A DNA stretch of 64,000 nt from CAZFGK01 sp964518635. Its GTDB lineage: Bacteria; Zixibacteria; MSB-5A5; GN15; FEB-12. The DNA is taken from positions 1 through 64,000 of the forward strand of contig CAZFGK010000003.1 in assembly GCA_964518635.1 (NCBI GenBank). The letters are read 5' to 3'. Shown here one piece after another: positions 35,312 to 45,266 of the stretch (position 1 is its first letter; every line of letters starts with the position of its first letter). Position numbers and translations under genes: made by a program. The notes below the pieces were generated by a model that saw only the letters and a program-made list of their open reading frames with translations, was not told the DNA's origin and made no database searches.

Positions 35312-36397
35312 ATGACTGCCCGATCTGCTTTACGCACCCTTACCCTTCCCGTCGCCACTTTCGCCCTGCTCGGCTTCGTCCTGCTCGGGGACAGCCCCTC
35401 CGCCAAGCCGAAACGGCATTCCAATTGGGGGGATGTCTATCTCGGGGTCTATACCCAGTCGGTCGACAAGGAGTTGGCCACTACGTTCAAGCTCTCCGTA
35501 GATCGCGGAGCTATTGTCAATGAAGTCGAACCGGATTCCCCAGCCGACAAGGCCGGAATCAAAGAGGATGATGTCATCACCTCTATCAATGGCCATGAAA
35601 TCTATGATGAGGATGACCTTGTTGACGAAATCCAGGCATTCGATGTCGGTGATCGGGTCAAAGTGACGCTTGTTCGTGACGGGAAGACGATGACGGTCGA
35701 TGCCGAACTAGATGAACGTGCAGAGAATGAATCGATCAATCGCTCACTTCGTGGGCTCGCTCGCCTGGATGAACTTCGCGCATTGCAACATCCGAATATC
35801 GGTACCCCGGGTGGACATGCTCCGCGCGCCTACGCATGGAGCGGAGACCAACTTCGTGAACTGGAAATGCCCGGCTACATTGGAATTTCCTATTCAGACC
35901 TCACCGACCAGCTTGCCACTCATTTTGGTATCAACGGAGACGGGGCGATGGTGACCGAAGTGCATGAAAAGACCCCCGCTGAAAAAGCCGGACTCAAGGC
36001 AGGCGACATTATTACCAAGGTTGATGATGCCTCAATCTCCTCCCGGAATTCCCTCTCTGAACTAATTAGCGATTTCCACGTTGGGGATACGGCAAAATTG
36101 ACGGTCGTACGGGACAAGAAGACGATGACACTTCCGGTGATTGTCGATGAACGGGATGACGGACTCTTTGGCTATTCTTCCGGCTCCCTTCGTAACACGT
36201 TGCGTGGGTCGGCCCGTCAGATGGATAAGACGAAGCGGGAACTTGATGCCGCACTCCGAGCGCAGGAGCGGACGCGCGGACTTCGCCACGGTGACGATGC
36301 CGGTATCTTCGACTCTGAGGAATACAAAGCAGAGATGGATGCGCTTAAGCGTGAGCTGGAACTGCTTCGCGAAGAGCTGAAATCGATGCGGAAATAG
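35312..36397 (+). CDS. Exported protein with two PDZ domains and C-terminal coiled coil
   Basis: About 361 residues: signal peptide (VATFALLGFVLLGDSPSA), then PDZ domain 1 (~residues 38-115, GVYTQSV ... SPADKAGIKEDDVITSING) and PDZ domain 2 (~185-265, GYIGISYSD ... TPAEKAGLKAGDIITKVDD). The C-terminal ~70 residues form a charged helix (heptads in MDALKRELELLREELKSM). There is no HtrA protease domain, so it should bind exposed peptide ends in the periplasm without cutting. AAGGAG lies eight bases before ATG 35312. A terminator follows, so it is monocistronic. Confidence 0.85.
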   Translation: MTARSALRTLTLPVATFALLGFVLLGDSPSAKPKRHSNWGDVYLGVYTQSVDKELATTFKLSVDRGAIVNEVEPDSPADKAGIKEDDVITSINGHEIYDEDDLVDEIQAFDVGDRVKVTLVRDGKTMTVDAELDERAENESINRSLRGLARLDELRALQHPNIGTPGGHAPRAYAWSGDQLRELEMPGYIGISYSDLTDQLATHFGINGDGAMVTEVHEKTPAEKAGLKAGDIITKVDDASISSRNSLSELISDFHVGDTAKLTVVRDKKTMTLPVIVDERDDGLFGYSSGSLRNTLRGSARQMDKTKRELDAALRAQERTRGLRHGDDAGIFDSEEYKAEMDALKRELELLREELKSMRK

Positions 36398-36432
36398 CAC
36401 TACAAATTCTTCTTCGTTAGGCATTGAATAAG

Positions 36433-36469
36433 GAAACGGGACAGCAGATGCTGCCCCGTTTTCTTCTTT
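36433..36469 (+). terminator. Rho-independent terminator after the PDZ gene
   Basis: AACGGG-a-CAGC pairs with GCTG-c-CCCGTT around AGAT (36435-36460), followed by TTCTTCTTT. It lies ~40 bp past the stop codon. Confidence 0.85.
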
Positions 36470-36549
36470 CGGGGGGAAGAGATCATCTGTTCTGAGATCG
36501 GGGGGTTGAAGATTGCGGGGGTGATGATCTGAGTGTATATCAGAGCCGC

Positions 36550-37521
36550 ATGCCGAATATATCAGTTGAACAGCTCTATCTCTCTCGCATCAAGGATCTT
36601 GAACTGACGCTGTTGTCCTCCCCGGCCAGCGGGATGCAAAGGCAGATCACTAATCCGGAACTACATCGCCCCGGGCTTGCCCTTGCCGGTTTCTTCGAAC
36701 GATTCCCCAAGAAGCGGATTCAGATATTCGGTGAGACTGAGATTCATTATCTCAATACCCTTTCGCCAGAGCAGCTCCTGATCATCGCAGAGAAGTATCT
36801 GGGGAGCGATATTCCACTGGTCTTCATCTCCAAATCGATCACCCCGCCGCTCCCCTTTCTTGCTGCGGCGGAACGTCATGGGGTAGTAGTGATCTCCAGT
36901 CGGCTGACTACGACCAACCTCCAGGATCGACTCGGAAAGTTCCTCGATCATCATTTTGCCCCAGTGACAAATGTGCATGGGACTCTTGTTGATGTCTACG
37001 GAGTCGGCTTGCTCTATACCGGGAAATCGGGGATCGGAAAGTCGGAGGTCGCCCTTGATCTTGTCGAGCGTGGGCATCGCCTGGTTGCGGATGATGTCGT
37101 CAAGATCACCCGAACTGCCCCGGACGTGATCATCGGGACCGGATCGGAGCTTTTGGGGCATCATATGGAGATCCGGGGGGTGGGGATCATCGATGTCGAG
37201 GCCCTCTTTGGTATTCGCGCGGTTCGACTGCAAAAGCGTATCGAAGTCGAGGTACACCTGACCATCTGGGATGAGGCGACCGACTACGAGCGACTTGGTT
37301 TGGAAGAGAGTCTGACTACGGTGCTGGGGGTGCAAATTCCGATCTTGCATGTTCCGATCCAACCGGGGAAGAATATCACCGTCATCTCCGAAGTTATCGC
37401 CATGAATCATATGTTGAAAGTCTATGGTCAGAATTCGGCGGTTGAGTTCTCCCGACGCCTGACCGAACGGCTGAGCCGTCAGACTAATGTGGCCGCCTAC
37501 CTCGAATCTGATACCGAATAG
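36550..37521 (+). CDS. hprK: HPr kinase/phosphorylase
   Basis: Bifunctional kinase/phosphorylase that modifies a Ser of HPr or a homologous regulator. It has 323 residues, normal length. The N-terminal domain spans ~1-130. The catalytic domain has His143 (NVHG), the P-loop GKSGIGKS at 158-165, LVADDVV around 178-184 and the family signature MEIRGVGIIDVEALFG. All catalytic elements are intact. ATG 36550 has only a weak SD. No PTS gene is nearby; in many diderm genomes hprK serves regulation without sugar uptake. Confidence 0.95.
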   Translation: MPNISVEQLYLSRIKDLELTLLSSPASGMQRQITNPELHRPGLALAGFFERFPKKRIQIFGETEIHYLNTLSPEQLLIIAEKYLGSDIPLVFISKSITPPLPFLAAAERHGVVVISSRLTTTNLQDRLGKFLDHHFAPVTNVHGTLVDVYGVGLLYTGKSGIGKSEVALDLVERGHRLVADDVVKITRTAPDVIIGTGSELLGHHMEIRGVGIIDVEALFGIRAVRLQKRIEVEVHLTIWDEATDYERLGLEESLTTVLGVQIPILHVPIQPGKNITVISEVIAMNHMLKVYGQNSAVEFSRRLTERLSRQTNVAAYLESDTE

Positions 37522-37674
37522 CCGAAAAATCGGCCTATTCCGGCTCGTTCGTCTTCCCACTTGCCGCCACGTTCTGCGGGTGTATCTTTATGGTTTGCAT
37601 CAAAATAGAAGATGGCCGCGCGGTTTTGCCGCCAGCCCGGAACCCGCCCCGCTGTGCGGCATACAAGAGATGCT

Positions 37675-39495
37675 ATGATTCTGAGTTCTATCCTGCGCGA
37701 TACCTTTTTGGGCCGTATCGGAAAACATTCCGCCCGTTCATTCCAGCGATCGATATCACAGTCGAACCGCAATTTTTGGATGGCGCTGCTTCTCCTGGTT
37801 GCAAGCACATCTCTGTTCGTCGGTTGCAGTTCAAAACCAGGGGATACGGTGCTGGCGAAAGTTGGTGATCATGAGATCACCGTCGCCGAAATGGATGACT
37901 ATTCACGCGATATTTCGTTCGACAACGCGACTTTTGATCAGGAGCTTGCCGGGAAACGTCAGATTCTGGATACCCTGATCTACAAGCGACTCCTGATTCA
38001 GGGGGCATATGAAAAAGGGGTGCAGAATATAGAGGAGGTCAGCCGTGCCGTACTCAACAGTCGCAATCAGTTTCTGATCGATATTCTCTATCAGGAAAAA
38101 GTAAGTTCGAAGCTGAATATCACAGCCCAAGAGTTGCGTGACTTCTGGGAGAAAATGGCTGAGGTGATTCACACGCAGCAGATTGTGCTCTCGACCAAAG
38201 ATTCCGCAGAAATGATACTGGGACGTTTACAGGCGGGTGAGAATTTCGAACAGCTTGCATATGACTTTTCAATCGATCCGAATGTGAAGCGCACCCGTGG
38301 AGATATGGGTTTTATTCAGTGGGGGGCACTCTCAAGTGAACTTCAGAATGCGCTCTTCTCGATGAAAGTCGGGGAAGTCTCCCCTCCTCTCAAGTCAAGT
38401 ATTGGCTACTATCATATATTGCGAGTGCTGGAAAAAAGACCAAACAGCAACCGTCGTCAGCCAGAAGAGATGAAAGAGGAGCTGTATGGCAGTGTCTTCA
38501 ATCGTAAAGCCGGAGAGTTAATGGAAGCGTACTTCAAAGAGATGCGCACCACTTACAAGCTGACGATCGACACTGCGACCATTCAGTACCTGCTGGTCAA
38601 GCGAAGCAATATGTATCCGCCGCAAATTCTTGCCTCATTGCCGAAATCGACCTTCGATTTGGCTCAGCTTGATCGAAATGAGAAAGAGTTGAAGATGGCA
38701 AGCTGGACCGGCGGACAGGTTTCAGTGAGTGAGTATTTTACCCTCGCCGATGAGTCCGGTGTACCGGCGCAGTATCGTCCTGATCTTGATCAGTATGATT
38801 CTCTGGCTTCATTCATGTTTGATATCAAACGAAATGACTTTCTCGTGGCCGAAGCTCTCAAGCTCGGTCTGGATAAGCATCCCGATTTTGTACGTCGAAT
38901 CAAGTTCATGAAAGAACTGACTATGGCAGAGGTGATGAGCAATGACTCACTGACTGTCGGACTCGAAGTGACTGATCAAATGGCACGTGAGTTTTATGAA
39001 AAGAATTCCCGGATGTTCACACGGCCGGCTCGAATTCGTGTCTACGAAATCCTGACCTCCGATCAGAGTCTCGCCGCCCGACTTGCTCGTGAGATCAAAT
39101 CACTCCCAGACTTTTCAGCAAGAGCAATTCAATACACCGAGCGTGATACCAGACGTGGCACCAATGGCGATCTGAATTATATCGAATCTCGCACCATGCC
39201 GGATCTTTTTGCTGCTGCGCAGCAGGTGGCAATCGGAGAAATCGGCGGGCCAATTCCGAATGAAGGAAAATTTTCGGTTTTCTATGTCGTCGACAAACTT
39301 CCGCAGGAGACCATCGATTATCTCGGTGTGAAACGGGATATCGTCGCACAGTTGGTTGACACCGTGCGCAACCAAACCGCTCGTAACTGGATTGCTGATC
39401 AACGAGCAAAGAAAAAGATCGAAGTCTTTGAAGAGAATGTCCGAAAGGCAGTCCTTGACCGACGCACAAAATATGAGGCCGCGCGTGCAATCTAA
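37675..39495 (+). CDS. PpiC-type peptidyl-prolyl isomerase lipoprotein
   Basis: Envelope chaperone of ~606 residues. A lipobox LFVGC lies 46 residues into the frame from ATG 37675; starting at ATG 37780 would give a standard lipoprotein signal (MALLLLVASTSLFVGC), and that start is equally plausible. An N-terminal SurA-like helical domain (GDHEITVAEMDDYSRD) is followed by a parvulin domain (VIHTQQIVLSTK ... RGDMGFIQWGALSSELQNALFSM ... GYYHILRVLEKR). A second, more divergent parvulin-like region follows (RRGTNGDLNYIESRTMPDLF). The end overlaps the next isomerase gene by 23 bp, so the two are coexpressed. Confidence 0.85.
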   Translation: MILSSILRDTFLGRIGKHSARSFQRSISQSNRNFWMALLLLVASTSLFVGCSSKPGDTVLAKVGDHEITVAEMDDYSRDISFDNATFDQELAGKRQILDTLIYKRLLIQGAYEKGVQNIEEVSRAVLNSRNQFLIDILYQEKVSSKLNITAQELRDFWEKMAEVIHTQQIVLSTKDSAEMILGRLQAGENFEQLAYDFSIDPNVKRTRGDMGFIQWGALSSELQNALFSMKVGEVSPPLKSSIGYYHILRVLEKRPNSNRRQPEEMKEELYGSVFNRKAGELMEAYFKEMRTTYKLTIDTATIQYLLVKRSNMYPPQILASLPKSTFDLAQLDRNEKELKMASWTGGQVSVSEYFTLADESGVPAQYRPDLDQYDSLASFMFDIKRNDFLVAEALKLGLDKHPDFVRRIKFMKELTMAEVMSNDSLTVGLEVTDQMAREFYEKNSRMFTRPARIRVYEILTSDQSLAARLAREIKSLPDFSARAIQYTERDTRRGTNGDLNYIESRTMPDLFAAAQQVAIGEIGGPIPNEGKFSVFYVVDKLPQETIDYLGVKRDIVAQLVDTVRNQTARNWIADQRAKKKIEVFEENVRKAVLDRRTKYEAARAI

Positions 39496-40834
39496 TTGGC
39501 TGCTTACAACCATACTTCTCATTGGTTGTTCGCACGTACTCATTGCTCACGAGACAGTATTCGCACAGTCCACACCACAGAAACGAGAGCTGCTCGATCG
39601 TGTTGTCGCGGTAGTCGGTAATGAAGTGATTACGGCGACTGAACTTGCCACGCAATTGCAACTCGTCGCGATTCAGGCGAATATCCGACCAAAATCGGAA
39701 GAAGAACTCGCGGCATTACAACGACGAATTCTTGATCAGATGATCTCGGATCGTCTGCTGGTCGCAGAAGCTCGTAAAGATACCACCCTCAAAGTTCGAC
39801 CGGAAGATGTGGAGAGCGCGCTTGATGAACAGCTTGCTCGACTCGCGTCCAATCTTGGTTCTCCCGAAGCACTTGCCCGTCGACTCGAAGATGAAGGGCT
39901 GACCCTTCGCGAATTGCGGCGACGATATTCCCGTGATATTGAGAATCAACTTCTTCGTCAGCGATTGGTGCAACGTCAACTCGGTGATGTGACCGTCTCG
40001 CGGCCGGAAGTCGAAGTCTTTTACGAGAAATTCAAGGACTCTCTTCCTGCGACACCAGAAGGGATTAAACTCGCCCACATCCTGATGCCGGTCACCGCTG
40101 ATGCAAAGATAGAAGACAGCGTTCGCCAGCTTGCCACTTCTCTTCGTGAGCGAATTCTCTCAGGTGCGGATTTTGCCACCCTTGCGTCACAATATTCCGG
40201 TCTCGGCACGGCCGAATCGGCGGGTGATCTTGGCTTTGTCACCAAAGATGACCTCGTTCCTGAATTTTCCCGTGCCGCATTTCAATTGCAGCCGGGAGAA
40301 ATCTCCGGAATCGTCCGCACCACATTCGGCTGGCATATTATTCGGTGCGAAGAAAAGCGGGATGACAAATCCCGCCTTCGTCAGATTCTTCTCCCTGTTT
40401 CGCCGACTGCCTCCGATACCCTTCGCGCAAAAACAAAGGCTGATTCAGTCCTGACTGTTCTTCGCGCCGGAGCACCATTTGATGTGATGGCAAAAGATCT
40501 CTCGGTCGATGATGAATCCCGCGCGCAAGGAGGGGAACTTGGATGGTTTGCGCTGGCAGAATTGCCGACCGAATACGTGGATGCCCTCAGTGGCTGGACA
40601 ACTCCGAATGATCTGCGCGGCCCGCTGGTGAGTCGACATGGGGTACATATTTTCAAATTGCTCGAATATCAGGCGCAGGAGCAATTGGATCTCAGCAAGG
40701 CATACGACCGTGTCAAAGATATGGCCCGTCAGGAGAAATCCTCCCGTGTGGTCGATGAATGGATTAGTGAGATTCGGAAGCGTTCGTACGTGGTCGACCG
40801 TCTGGAAGACGGCGTCGCGAATATGGAGCAGTAG
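39473..40834 (+). CDS. surA: SurA-like periplasmic chaperone / peptidyl-prolyl isomerase
   Basis: A ~453-residue SurA-type protein for outer-membrane protein folding. The signal peptide is around LLTTILLIGCSHVLIAHETVFA. The SurA N-domain begins LLDRVVAVVGNEVITATELA. Parvulin domain 1 has HILMPVT, SGLGTAESAGDLGFV and IVRTTFGWHIIRCEEK. Domain 2 has RQILLPVSPTASDT, AQGGELGWFALAELP and VSRHGVHIFKLLEYQ. ATG 39473 is chosen because the signal peptide starts there; the frame is open further upstream. The gene overlaps the preceding PpiC lipoprotein by 23 bp and is followed 11 bp later by the S4 protein gene. Confidence 0.9.
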   Translation: MRPRVQSNWLLTTILLIGCSHVLIAHETVFAQSTPQKRELLDRVVAVVGNEVITATELATQLQLVAIQANIRPKSEEELAALQRRILDQMISDRLLVAEARKDTTLKVRPEDVESALDEQLARLASNLGSPEALARRLEDEGLTLRELRRRYSRDIENQLLRQRLVQRQLGDVTVSRPEVEVFYEKFKDSLPATPEGIKLAHILMPVTADAKIEDSVRQLATSLRERILSGADFATLASQYSGLGTAESAGDLGFVTKDDLVPEFSRAAFQLQPGEISGIVRTTFGWHIIRCEEKRDDKSRLRQILLPVSPTASDTLRAKTKADSVLTVLRAGAPFDVMAKDLSVDDESRAQGGELGWFALAELPTEYVDALSGWTTPNDLRGPLVSRHGVHIFKLLEYQAQEQLDLSKAYDRVKDMARQEKSSRVVDEWISEIRKRSYVVDRLEDGVANMEQ

Positions 40835-40845
40835 GACGATTAGCT

Positions 40846-41112
40846 ATGCGGGTCGATGACTTTCTCTCCAGCGTCGGGGTCATCAAACGGCGCACCGTTG
40901 CGAAAGAGATGGCCGACAACGGGCTGGTGCTGATCAACGGCACAAAAGCAAAACCCTCTCGCGAAATTCACGCTCAGGATCGAATCGCAATCAAGGGTAA
41001 AAGTCAGTTAGAGATTCTCGTCCTTGAAGTCCCTACCGGAAACGTAGCCAAAGCGAGGCGGGCGGAGTATTTCACCCTCCTTTCGGGAAGTACTCCGGAA
41101 ATCGAATTCTGA
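40846..41112 (+). CDS. S4-domain RNA-binding protein (Hsp15-like)
   Basis: An 88-residue protein that is essentially one S4 domain: MRVDDFLSSVGVIKRRTVAKEM, then GLVLINGTKAKPSREIHAQDRI. This fold binds rRNA or tRNA in heat-shock protein 15 and related proteins. A short tail follows. It lies 11 bp after surA, probably cotranscribed. Confidence 0.85.
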   Translation: MRVDDFLSSVGVIKRRTVAKEMADNGLVLINGTKAKPSREIHAQDRIAIKGKSQLEILVLEVPTGNVAKARRAEYFTLLSGSTPEIEF

Positions 41113-41303
41113 ATTCATTTTTGGATTATCTGATTCCATTCACAAAAAATGCTCATTAGACTGTGTGAGCAGAACAATTGAAGCGTACTGGTGTTTCCAC
41201 TTTAACGGGACACATTTCCCTTCACGCGAACTGTTCACAACACATTGAACGAGAATTCAGCCGGCGGAGTCGAGATCGCCGACATATTTTTGAAAGGTAG
41301 CAC

Positions 41304-42761
41304 GTGGCAACATCTCTCCCGACAACTCGCGGTGAATTGATCGCCAGCGGCTGGAAAAGTCGCCGTATCAAAGAAGAACTGCGCGAAAATCTGCTCAAGA
41401 AACTCCACAATGGTGATGATATTTTCCCCGGTATTGTTGGCTTTGACAAGACCGTCATCCCGCAACTGGTGAACGCCATTCTCTCACGCCATCATATAAT
41501 TCTGCTTGGGCTTCGCGGACAGGCGAAGACCCGTATCCTGCGTCAGCTCTCTACTCTTCTGGATGAGCAAATGCCCGTTCTCGAAGGAACGCTGCTCAAC
41601 GAAGACCCACTCCATCCGATCTCTCCAAAGGGGAAATCATTGGTTGAAAAGCACGGAGACAAAACCCCCATTCGCTGGATGGCTCGCGCTGAGCGATATC
41701 ATGAAAAACTCGCCACTCCGGATGTTTCCATCGCCGACTTAATAGGTGATATCGATCCTATCAAGGCTGCGCGCGAAAAATTGGACATCTCCAACGAAGA
41801 GGTCATCCACTGGGGAATCATTCCCCGCACCAATCGCGGCATTTTTGCGATCAACGAGCTCCCTGATTTGCAGCCACGAATTCAGGTCGGCCTACTCAAT
41901 ATTCTGGAAGAGGCAGACATTCAGGTTCGTGGCTTCCCGCTTCGCCTTCCGCTAGATATCTGCATGGTCTTTTCGGCAAATCCGGAGGATTACACCAATC
42001 GCGGAAATATTATCACGCCGTTGAAAGATCGCATCGATTCGCAGGTCATCACGCACTATCCGAAATCACGTCTGGAAGCGAAAAAGATCACGGTTGCCGA
42101 ATCACGTGCCACAAAGACTGAGATCCCGGAGCTGGTTCGGGATATTGTCGAGGAGATTGCAATTCAGGCACGCAAGAGTGAGTTTGTAGATCAGGCATCG
42201 GGGGTGAGCGCGCGTATGTCGATTGCGGCGTATGAAAATGTCGTCGCCAATATCGAACGTCGCAGTGCTATGCAGCGGACTCCCTCCTATGCGCGTATCT
42301 GCGATATCTATGCCGCTCTTCCGGCAATTACCGGTAAGATCGAATTGGTCTACGAAGGAGAACAGGAAGGGGCATCGATCGTTGCCCATACCCTTATCGG
42401 CAAAGCGGTGCAGACAGTTTTTCTTGAGCATTTTCCGGCACCGATAAAAGAACGACAGCGCAAGGATGTCGCTCCGGTTGAGAATCCGTATGAAGCGGTG
42501 ACTGACTACTTCAGCGGCGGAACACAGCTCGAAATGGCGGATGATCTCTCCGATATCGAATATCGAAACAGACTGAATTCACTTCCGGGACTGAAACAGA
42601 TTGTTGAACGTCACGCTAACCCAAGCGATGAATGCGAAAAGTTTCTTCGGATGGAACTTGTTCTGGATGGACTCTATCACAATAACGTCATCGCTCGCGC
42701 CGTTGCCGAGGCGAATATCCGGTACGGCGATATCCTAAACGACATGCTGAAGGGGATGTAA
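41304..42761 (+). CDS. MoxR-family AAA+ ATPase
   Basis: A 485-residue AAA+ ATPase of the MoxR/magnesium-chelatase-like group. Walker A is GLRGQAKT (residues 69-76). Walker B reads GIFAINELPDL with Asn184-Glu185 in place of the usual Asp-Glu, a form I recall from this subfamily. Sensor/arginine-finger landmarks are VFSANPEDYTNRG and ITPLKDRI. GTG 41304 has AAAGG seven bases upstream. A VWA protein gene follows 4 bp later; such pairs act as chaperone/activator systems for metalloenzymes or envelope complexes. The target here is unknown; three small barrel-like proteins lie downstream. Confidence 0.9.
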   Translation: MATSLPTTRGELIASGWKSRRIKEELRENLLKKLHNGDDIFPGIVGFDKTVIPQLVNAILSRHHIILLGLRGQAKTRILRQLSTLLDEQMPVLEGTLLNEDPLHPISPKGKSLVEKHGDKTPIRWMARAERYHEKLATPDVSIADLIGDIDPIKAAREKLDISNEEVIHWGIIPRTNRGIFAINELPDLQPRIQVGLLNILEEADIQVRGFPLRLPLDICMVFSANPEDYTNRGNIITPLKDRIDSQVITHYPKSRLEAKKITVAESRATKTEIPELVRDIVEEIAIQARKSEFVDQASGVSARMSIAAYENVVANIERRSAMQRTPSYARICDIYAALPAITGKIELVYEGEQEGASIVAHTLIGKAVQTVFLEHFPAPIKERQRKDVAPVENPYEAVTDYFSGGTQLEMADDLSDIEYRNRLNSLPGLKQIVERHANPSDECEKFLRMELVLDGLYHNNVIARAVAEANIRYGDILNDMLKGM

Positions 42762-42765
42762 GAGC

Positions 42766-43857
42766 ATGCGTTTCATCTACCATGAATGGGATGATGAACT
42801 TTTCAGCAAGTTGAAAGACCTGCATGATCTGATGTCGATTTTTAATTATCTCCTGATGCGTTTGAACGGCGACGTCGAAGAAACACTCGCCCTCATGCGT
42901 CGCTTACAGCAGCAGGGGATACTGGATGAAAAGTATGATCTGGATGAGTTTGAACGACAACTCGAGAAATCCGATCTCATCAAGCGTGGTCCCGGCGGCA
43001 TGACCCTCGCTCCCAAGGGGGAGCAGAAACTCCGTCAGCAGGCCTTCGATGCGATCTTCTCGAAGTTGCGTGCAACTGGTCGCGGTGATCATCGCGTCCC
43101 TCATGCCGGAGGGATGACCGAAGAGCCACTCCCCGAGCGTCGCTCATTTCAATTTGGCGATAACCCAAGCCATATTGATTACAACGCATCGATTTTCAAT
43201 TCGATTAGTCGTCAGGCAGACACCGACGGGATGCTTGAAGAACGTGATCTTGAAGTCTTCGACAGTGAGAAATCGACCTCCTGTGCGACGGTACTCATGA
43301 TCGATATCTCCCATTCGATGATCTTGTACGGTGAAGATCGAATTACTCCTGCCAAACAGGTTGCGATGGCATTCACCGAGATGATACTCACACGTTATCC
43401 AAAAGATCATCTATCGATTGTGACATTTGGCGATACCGCCGAAGAAGTGAGTATTGCGGATCTTCCCTATCTGTCAGTCGGGCCATTTCATACGAATACA
43501 CAAGCGGGGCTGCGATTGGCTCGTCAGATTCTCATGACCAAGAAGCATGTGAACAAGCAGATCTTTATGGTCACTGATGGGAAACCCTCGATGATCACTC
43601 GCCCGGATGGGACTCTTTACAAGAATCCGAACGGGCTTGATCCGAGAATTGTGAATCGAACGCTTGATGAAGCGGTTATCTGCCGAAATAAACGTATACC
43701 AATTACTACATTTATGGTCACCGACGACCGCTATCTGCAAAACTTTGTCGCGCAGCTGACAGAACTGAATCGTGGACGGGCCTATTTTTCCAATGTTGAC
43801 AATCTCGGTCAGTTTGTGATGTGGGATTTCGTCTCGAATCGCAAGAAGAGAAAATAG
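42766..43857 (+). CDS. VWA-domain partner of the MoxR ATPase
   Basis: A 363-residue protein with an N-terminal helical region (~1-110) and a von Willebrand A domain from ~165. The metal-ion-dependent adhesion site is intact: DISHS (Asp180, Ser182, Ser184), with the later Thr in HTNTQAGL and Asp in MVTDGKPS. No signal peptide or membrane helix, so it is cytoplasmic. It starts 4 bp after the MoxR gene, so stoichiometric coexpression is expected. Confidence 0.9.
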   Translation: MRFIYHEWDDELFSKLKDLHDLMSIFNYLLMRLNGDVEETLALMRRLQQQGILDEKYDLDEFERQLEKSDLIKRGPGGMTLAPKGEQKLRQQAFDAIFSKLRATGRGDHRVPHAGGMTEEPLPERRSFQFGDNPSHIDYNASIFNSISRQADTDGMLEERDLEVFDSEKSTSCATVLMIDISHSMILYGEDRITPAKQVAMAFTEMILTRYPKDHLSIVTFGDTAEEVSIADLPYLSVGPFHTNTQAGLRLARQILMTKKHVNKQIFMVTDGKPSMITRPDGTLYKNPNGLDPRIVNRTLDEAVICRNKRIPITTFMVTDDRYLQNFVAQLTELNRGRAYFSNVDNLGQFVMWDFVSNRKKRK

Positions 43858-43987
43858 CTCGTCTGGTTCTGCGCTTTCTTTACTTCCGGACAATTTCTCT
43901 TTATCCTCACTTTGTAAGCATCAAGGACTTTCCCTGACAAGACGAATGAATCAGGATGAAAGCCTCGGGAATTGTGGAGGGTTGGTC

Positions 43988-44593
43988 ATGTACTTTCAGA
44001 AGTCTCCCAGTCCAAGAGTGCTGTACGCTGTTTTCATTTTGCTCTGCCTTGGTAGCACACCGAAAGCAGTCGCAGATTCCCCTTCAATTCGCGCAAGCAT
44101 CGGTTCATCAATAGTCTTCATGGAAATCGGCGATCCGATGTTTGATCTGAGTGGCCGACTTGAACTGGAAGCATCCAGGTTGACGTCACAAAAGCCCTCA
44201 AGAACGGTCTGGATATTCGAGGTCATTGGAATGCAGGTCCCCTACCCTGCGATGCGTCGATACGCAATCGAACCAGCATTTGACACCACTACTGCCCTCT
44301 TCCCCAGGGGAAGTGACTTCTTATGGGGATTCGGAACCGGAGTACGGCTTCATCTTGCTGATATCTCAGGAACTACGATTCTAATGCGACTTACCGCCGG
44401 ATTGTGTCAGACAAGAGATGGAATGGAATTTGGTGGCGATCATCGTATGCCGCGAAATCCGCTCTATCTCTACCCTGCATTGGTCCTGAATCTTCATCGA
44501 AATCTCTTTCTGACCTTCGGAACCTTCATAACGGAGTTAAGAGAGCCGCAGGCAACGATAATTCCTGTTGAAATTGGATTGAAACTCTTGTGA
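43988..44593 (+). CDS. Small exported barrel-like protein, paralogue 1 of 3
   Basis: About 201 residues, no named family recognised. A signal peptide ends near TPKAVADSP. The rest has alternating hydrophobic strands and ends VEIGLKLL, as expected for a small outer-membrane beta-barrel or a periplasmic beta protein. ATG 43988 has GGAGG seven bases upstream. It is the first of three tandem genes with the same layout and the same type of last strand. Confidence 0.6.
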   Translation: MYFQKSPSPRVLYAVFILLCLGSTPKAVADSPSIRASIGSSIVFMEIGDPMFDLSGRLELEASRLTSQKPSRTVWIFEVIGMQVPYPAMRRYAIEPAFDTTTALFPRGSDFLWGFGTGVRLHLADISGTTILMRLTAGLCQTRDGMEFGGDHRMPRNPLYLYPALVLNLHRNLFLTFGTFITELREPQATIIPVEIGLKLL

Positions 44594-44618
44594 AACTAAT
44601 TCTGCAGAAAATGCTGAT

Positions 44619-45203
44619 ATGAAATTGAAAATGTCATTGATCAAGTATTGCAGCAAGACTTCGCTTCTCTTTTTCCTTTTGACCCTGATTGTCTGCTTTG
44701 CCAATCCGGTATACGCAAAGCCAAAGGGACATTTCTACGGCACTGGCGGAGCATTCTTTCCGCTCGACGTTCAGAAGGGGGCGGCGACTTCCGGCATGTT
44801 CTATCGCCTCGGCATGGGGCTTGAACATTATCGTCCGGGTGACCGGGCAGGAGCTGAGATATTAATCCTCACCTCACACCTCTCCGCTCCAAAATCACGA
44901 TCTCTTTACAAGTTTAATCCTACACCGGGCAACCCGGGCTTGATTGAGAGTGAAGAATACAATCTCATCATGTTTGGCGGTGGGTTGAAATTCAACACTC
45001 ATCGAGATATCAAGCGACAGATACTCTCGTTACATCTTGCTGGTGGATTTGCTTTTCCCGATGATCTCGCCAAAAACTGGTTTGAGGCCGGAGTAGGAAT
45101 CGCTTTTCGAAAGACTCTGCAGATGGGTGTCAGTTTTCTGATTATTGATGGTGGTCCATATCCTGTCTATATGATTCCCGTAACGGTTGGATTGAGATTG
45201 TAA
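44619..45203 (+). CDS. Small exported barrel-like protein, paralogue 2 of 3
   Basis: A 194-residue protein with signal peptide (LLFFLLTLIVCFANPVYAK), then GHFYGTGGAFFPLD, strand-like repeats and a C-terminal VTVGLRL. No family known to me. The start FYGTGGAFFPL corresponds to FYAGGGYSWNL in the next gene, indicating a shared ancestor. It lies 25 bp after paralogue 1, and its stop directly precedes the next frame. Confidence 0.6.
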   Translation: MKLKMSLIKYCSKTSLLFFLLTLIVCFANPVYAKPKGHFYGTGGAFFPLDVQKGAATSGMFYRLGMGLEHYRPGDRAGAEILILTSHLSAPKSRSLYKFNPTPGNPGLIESEEYNLIMFGGGLKFNTHRDIKRQILSLHLAGGFAFPDDLAKNWFEAGVGIAFRKTLQMGVSFLIIDGGPYPVYMIPVTVGLRL

Positions 45204-45266
45204 ATGGGAGTGAGTTTGAAAACTTCATGCGGTGGAATGATGCTGAGGCATGGAGAAAGAACTGGC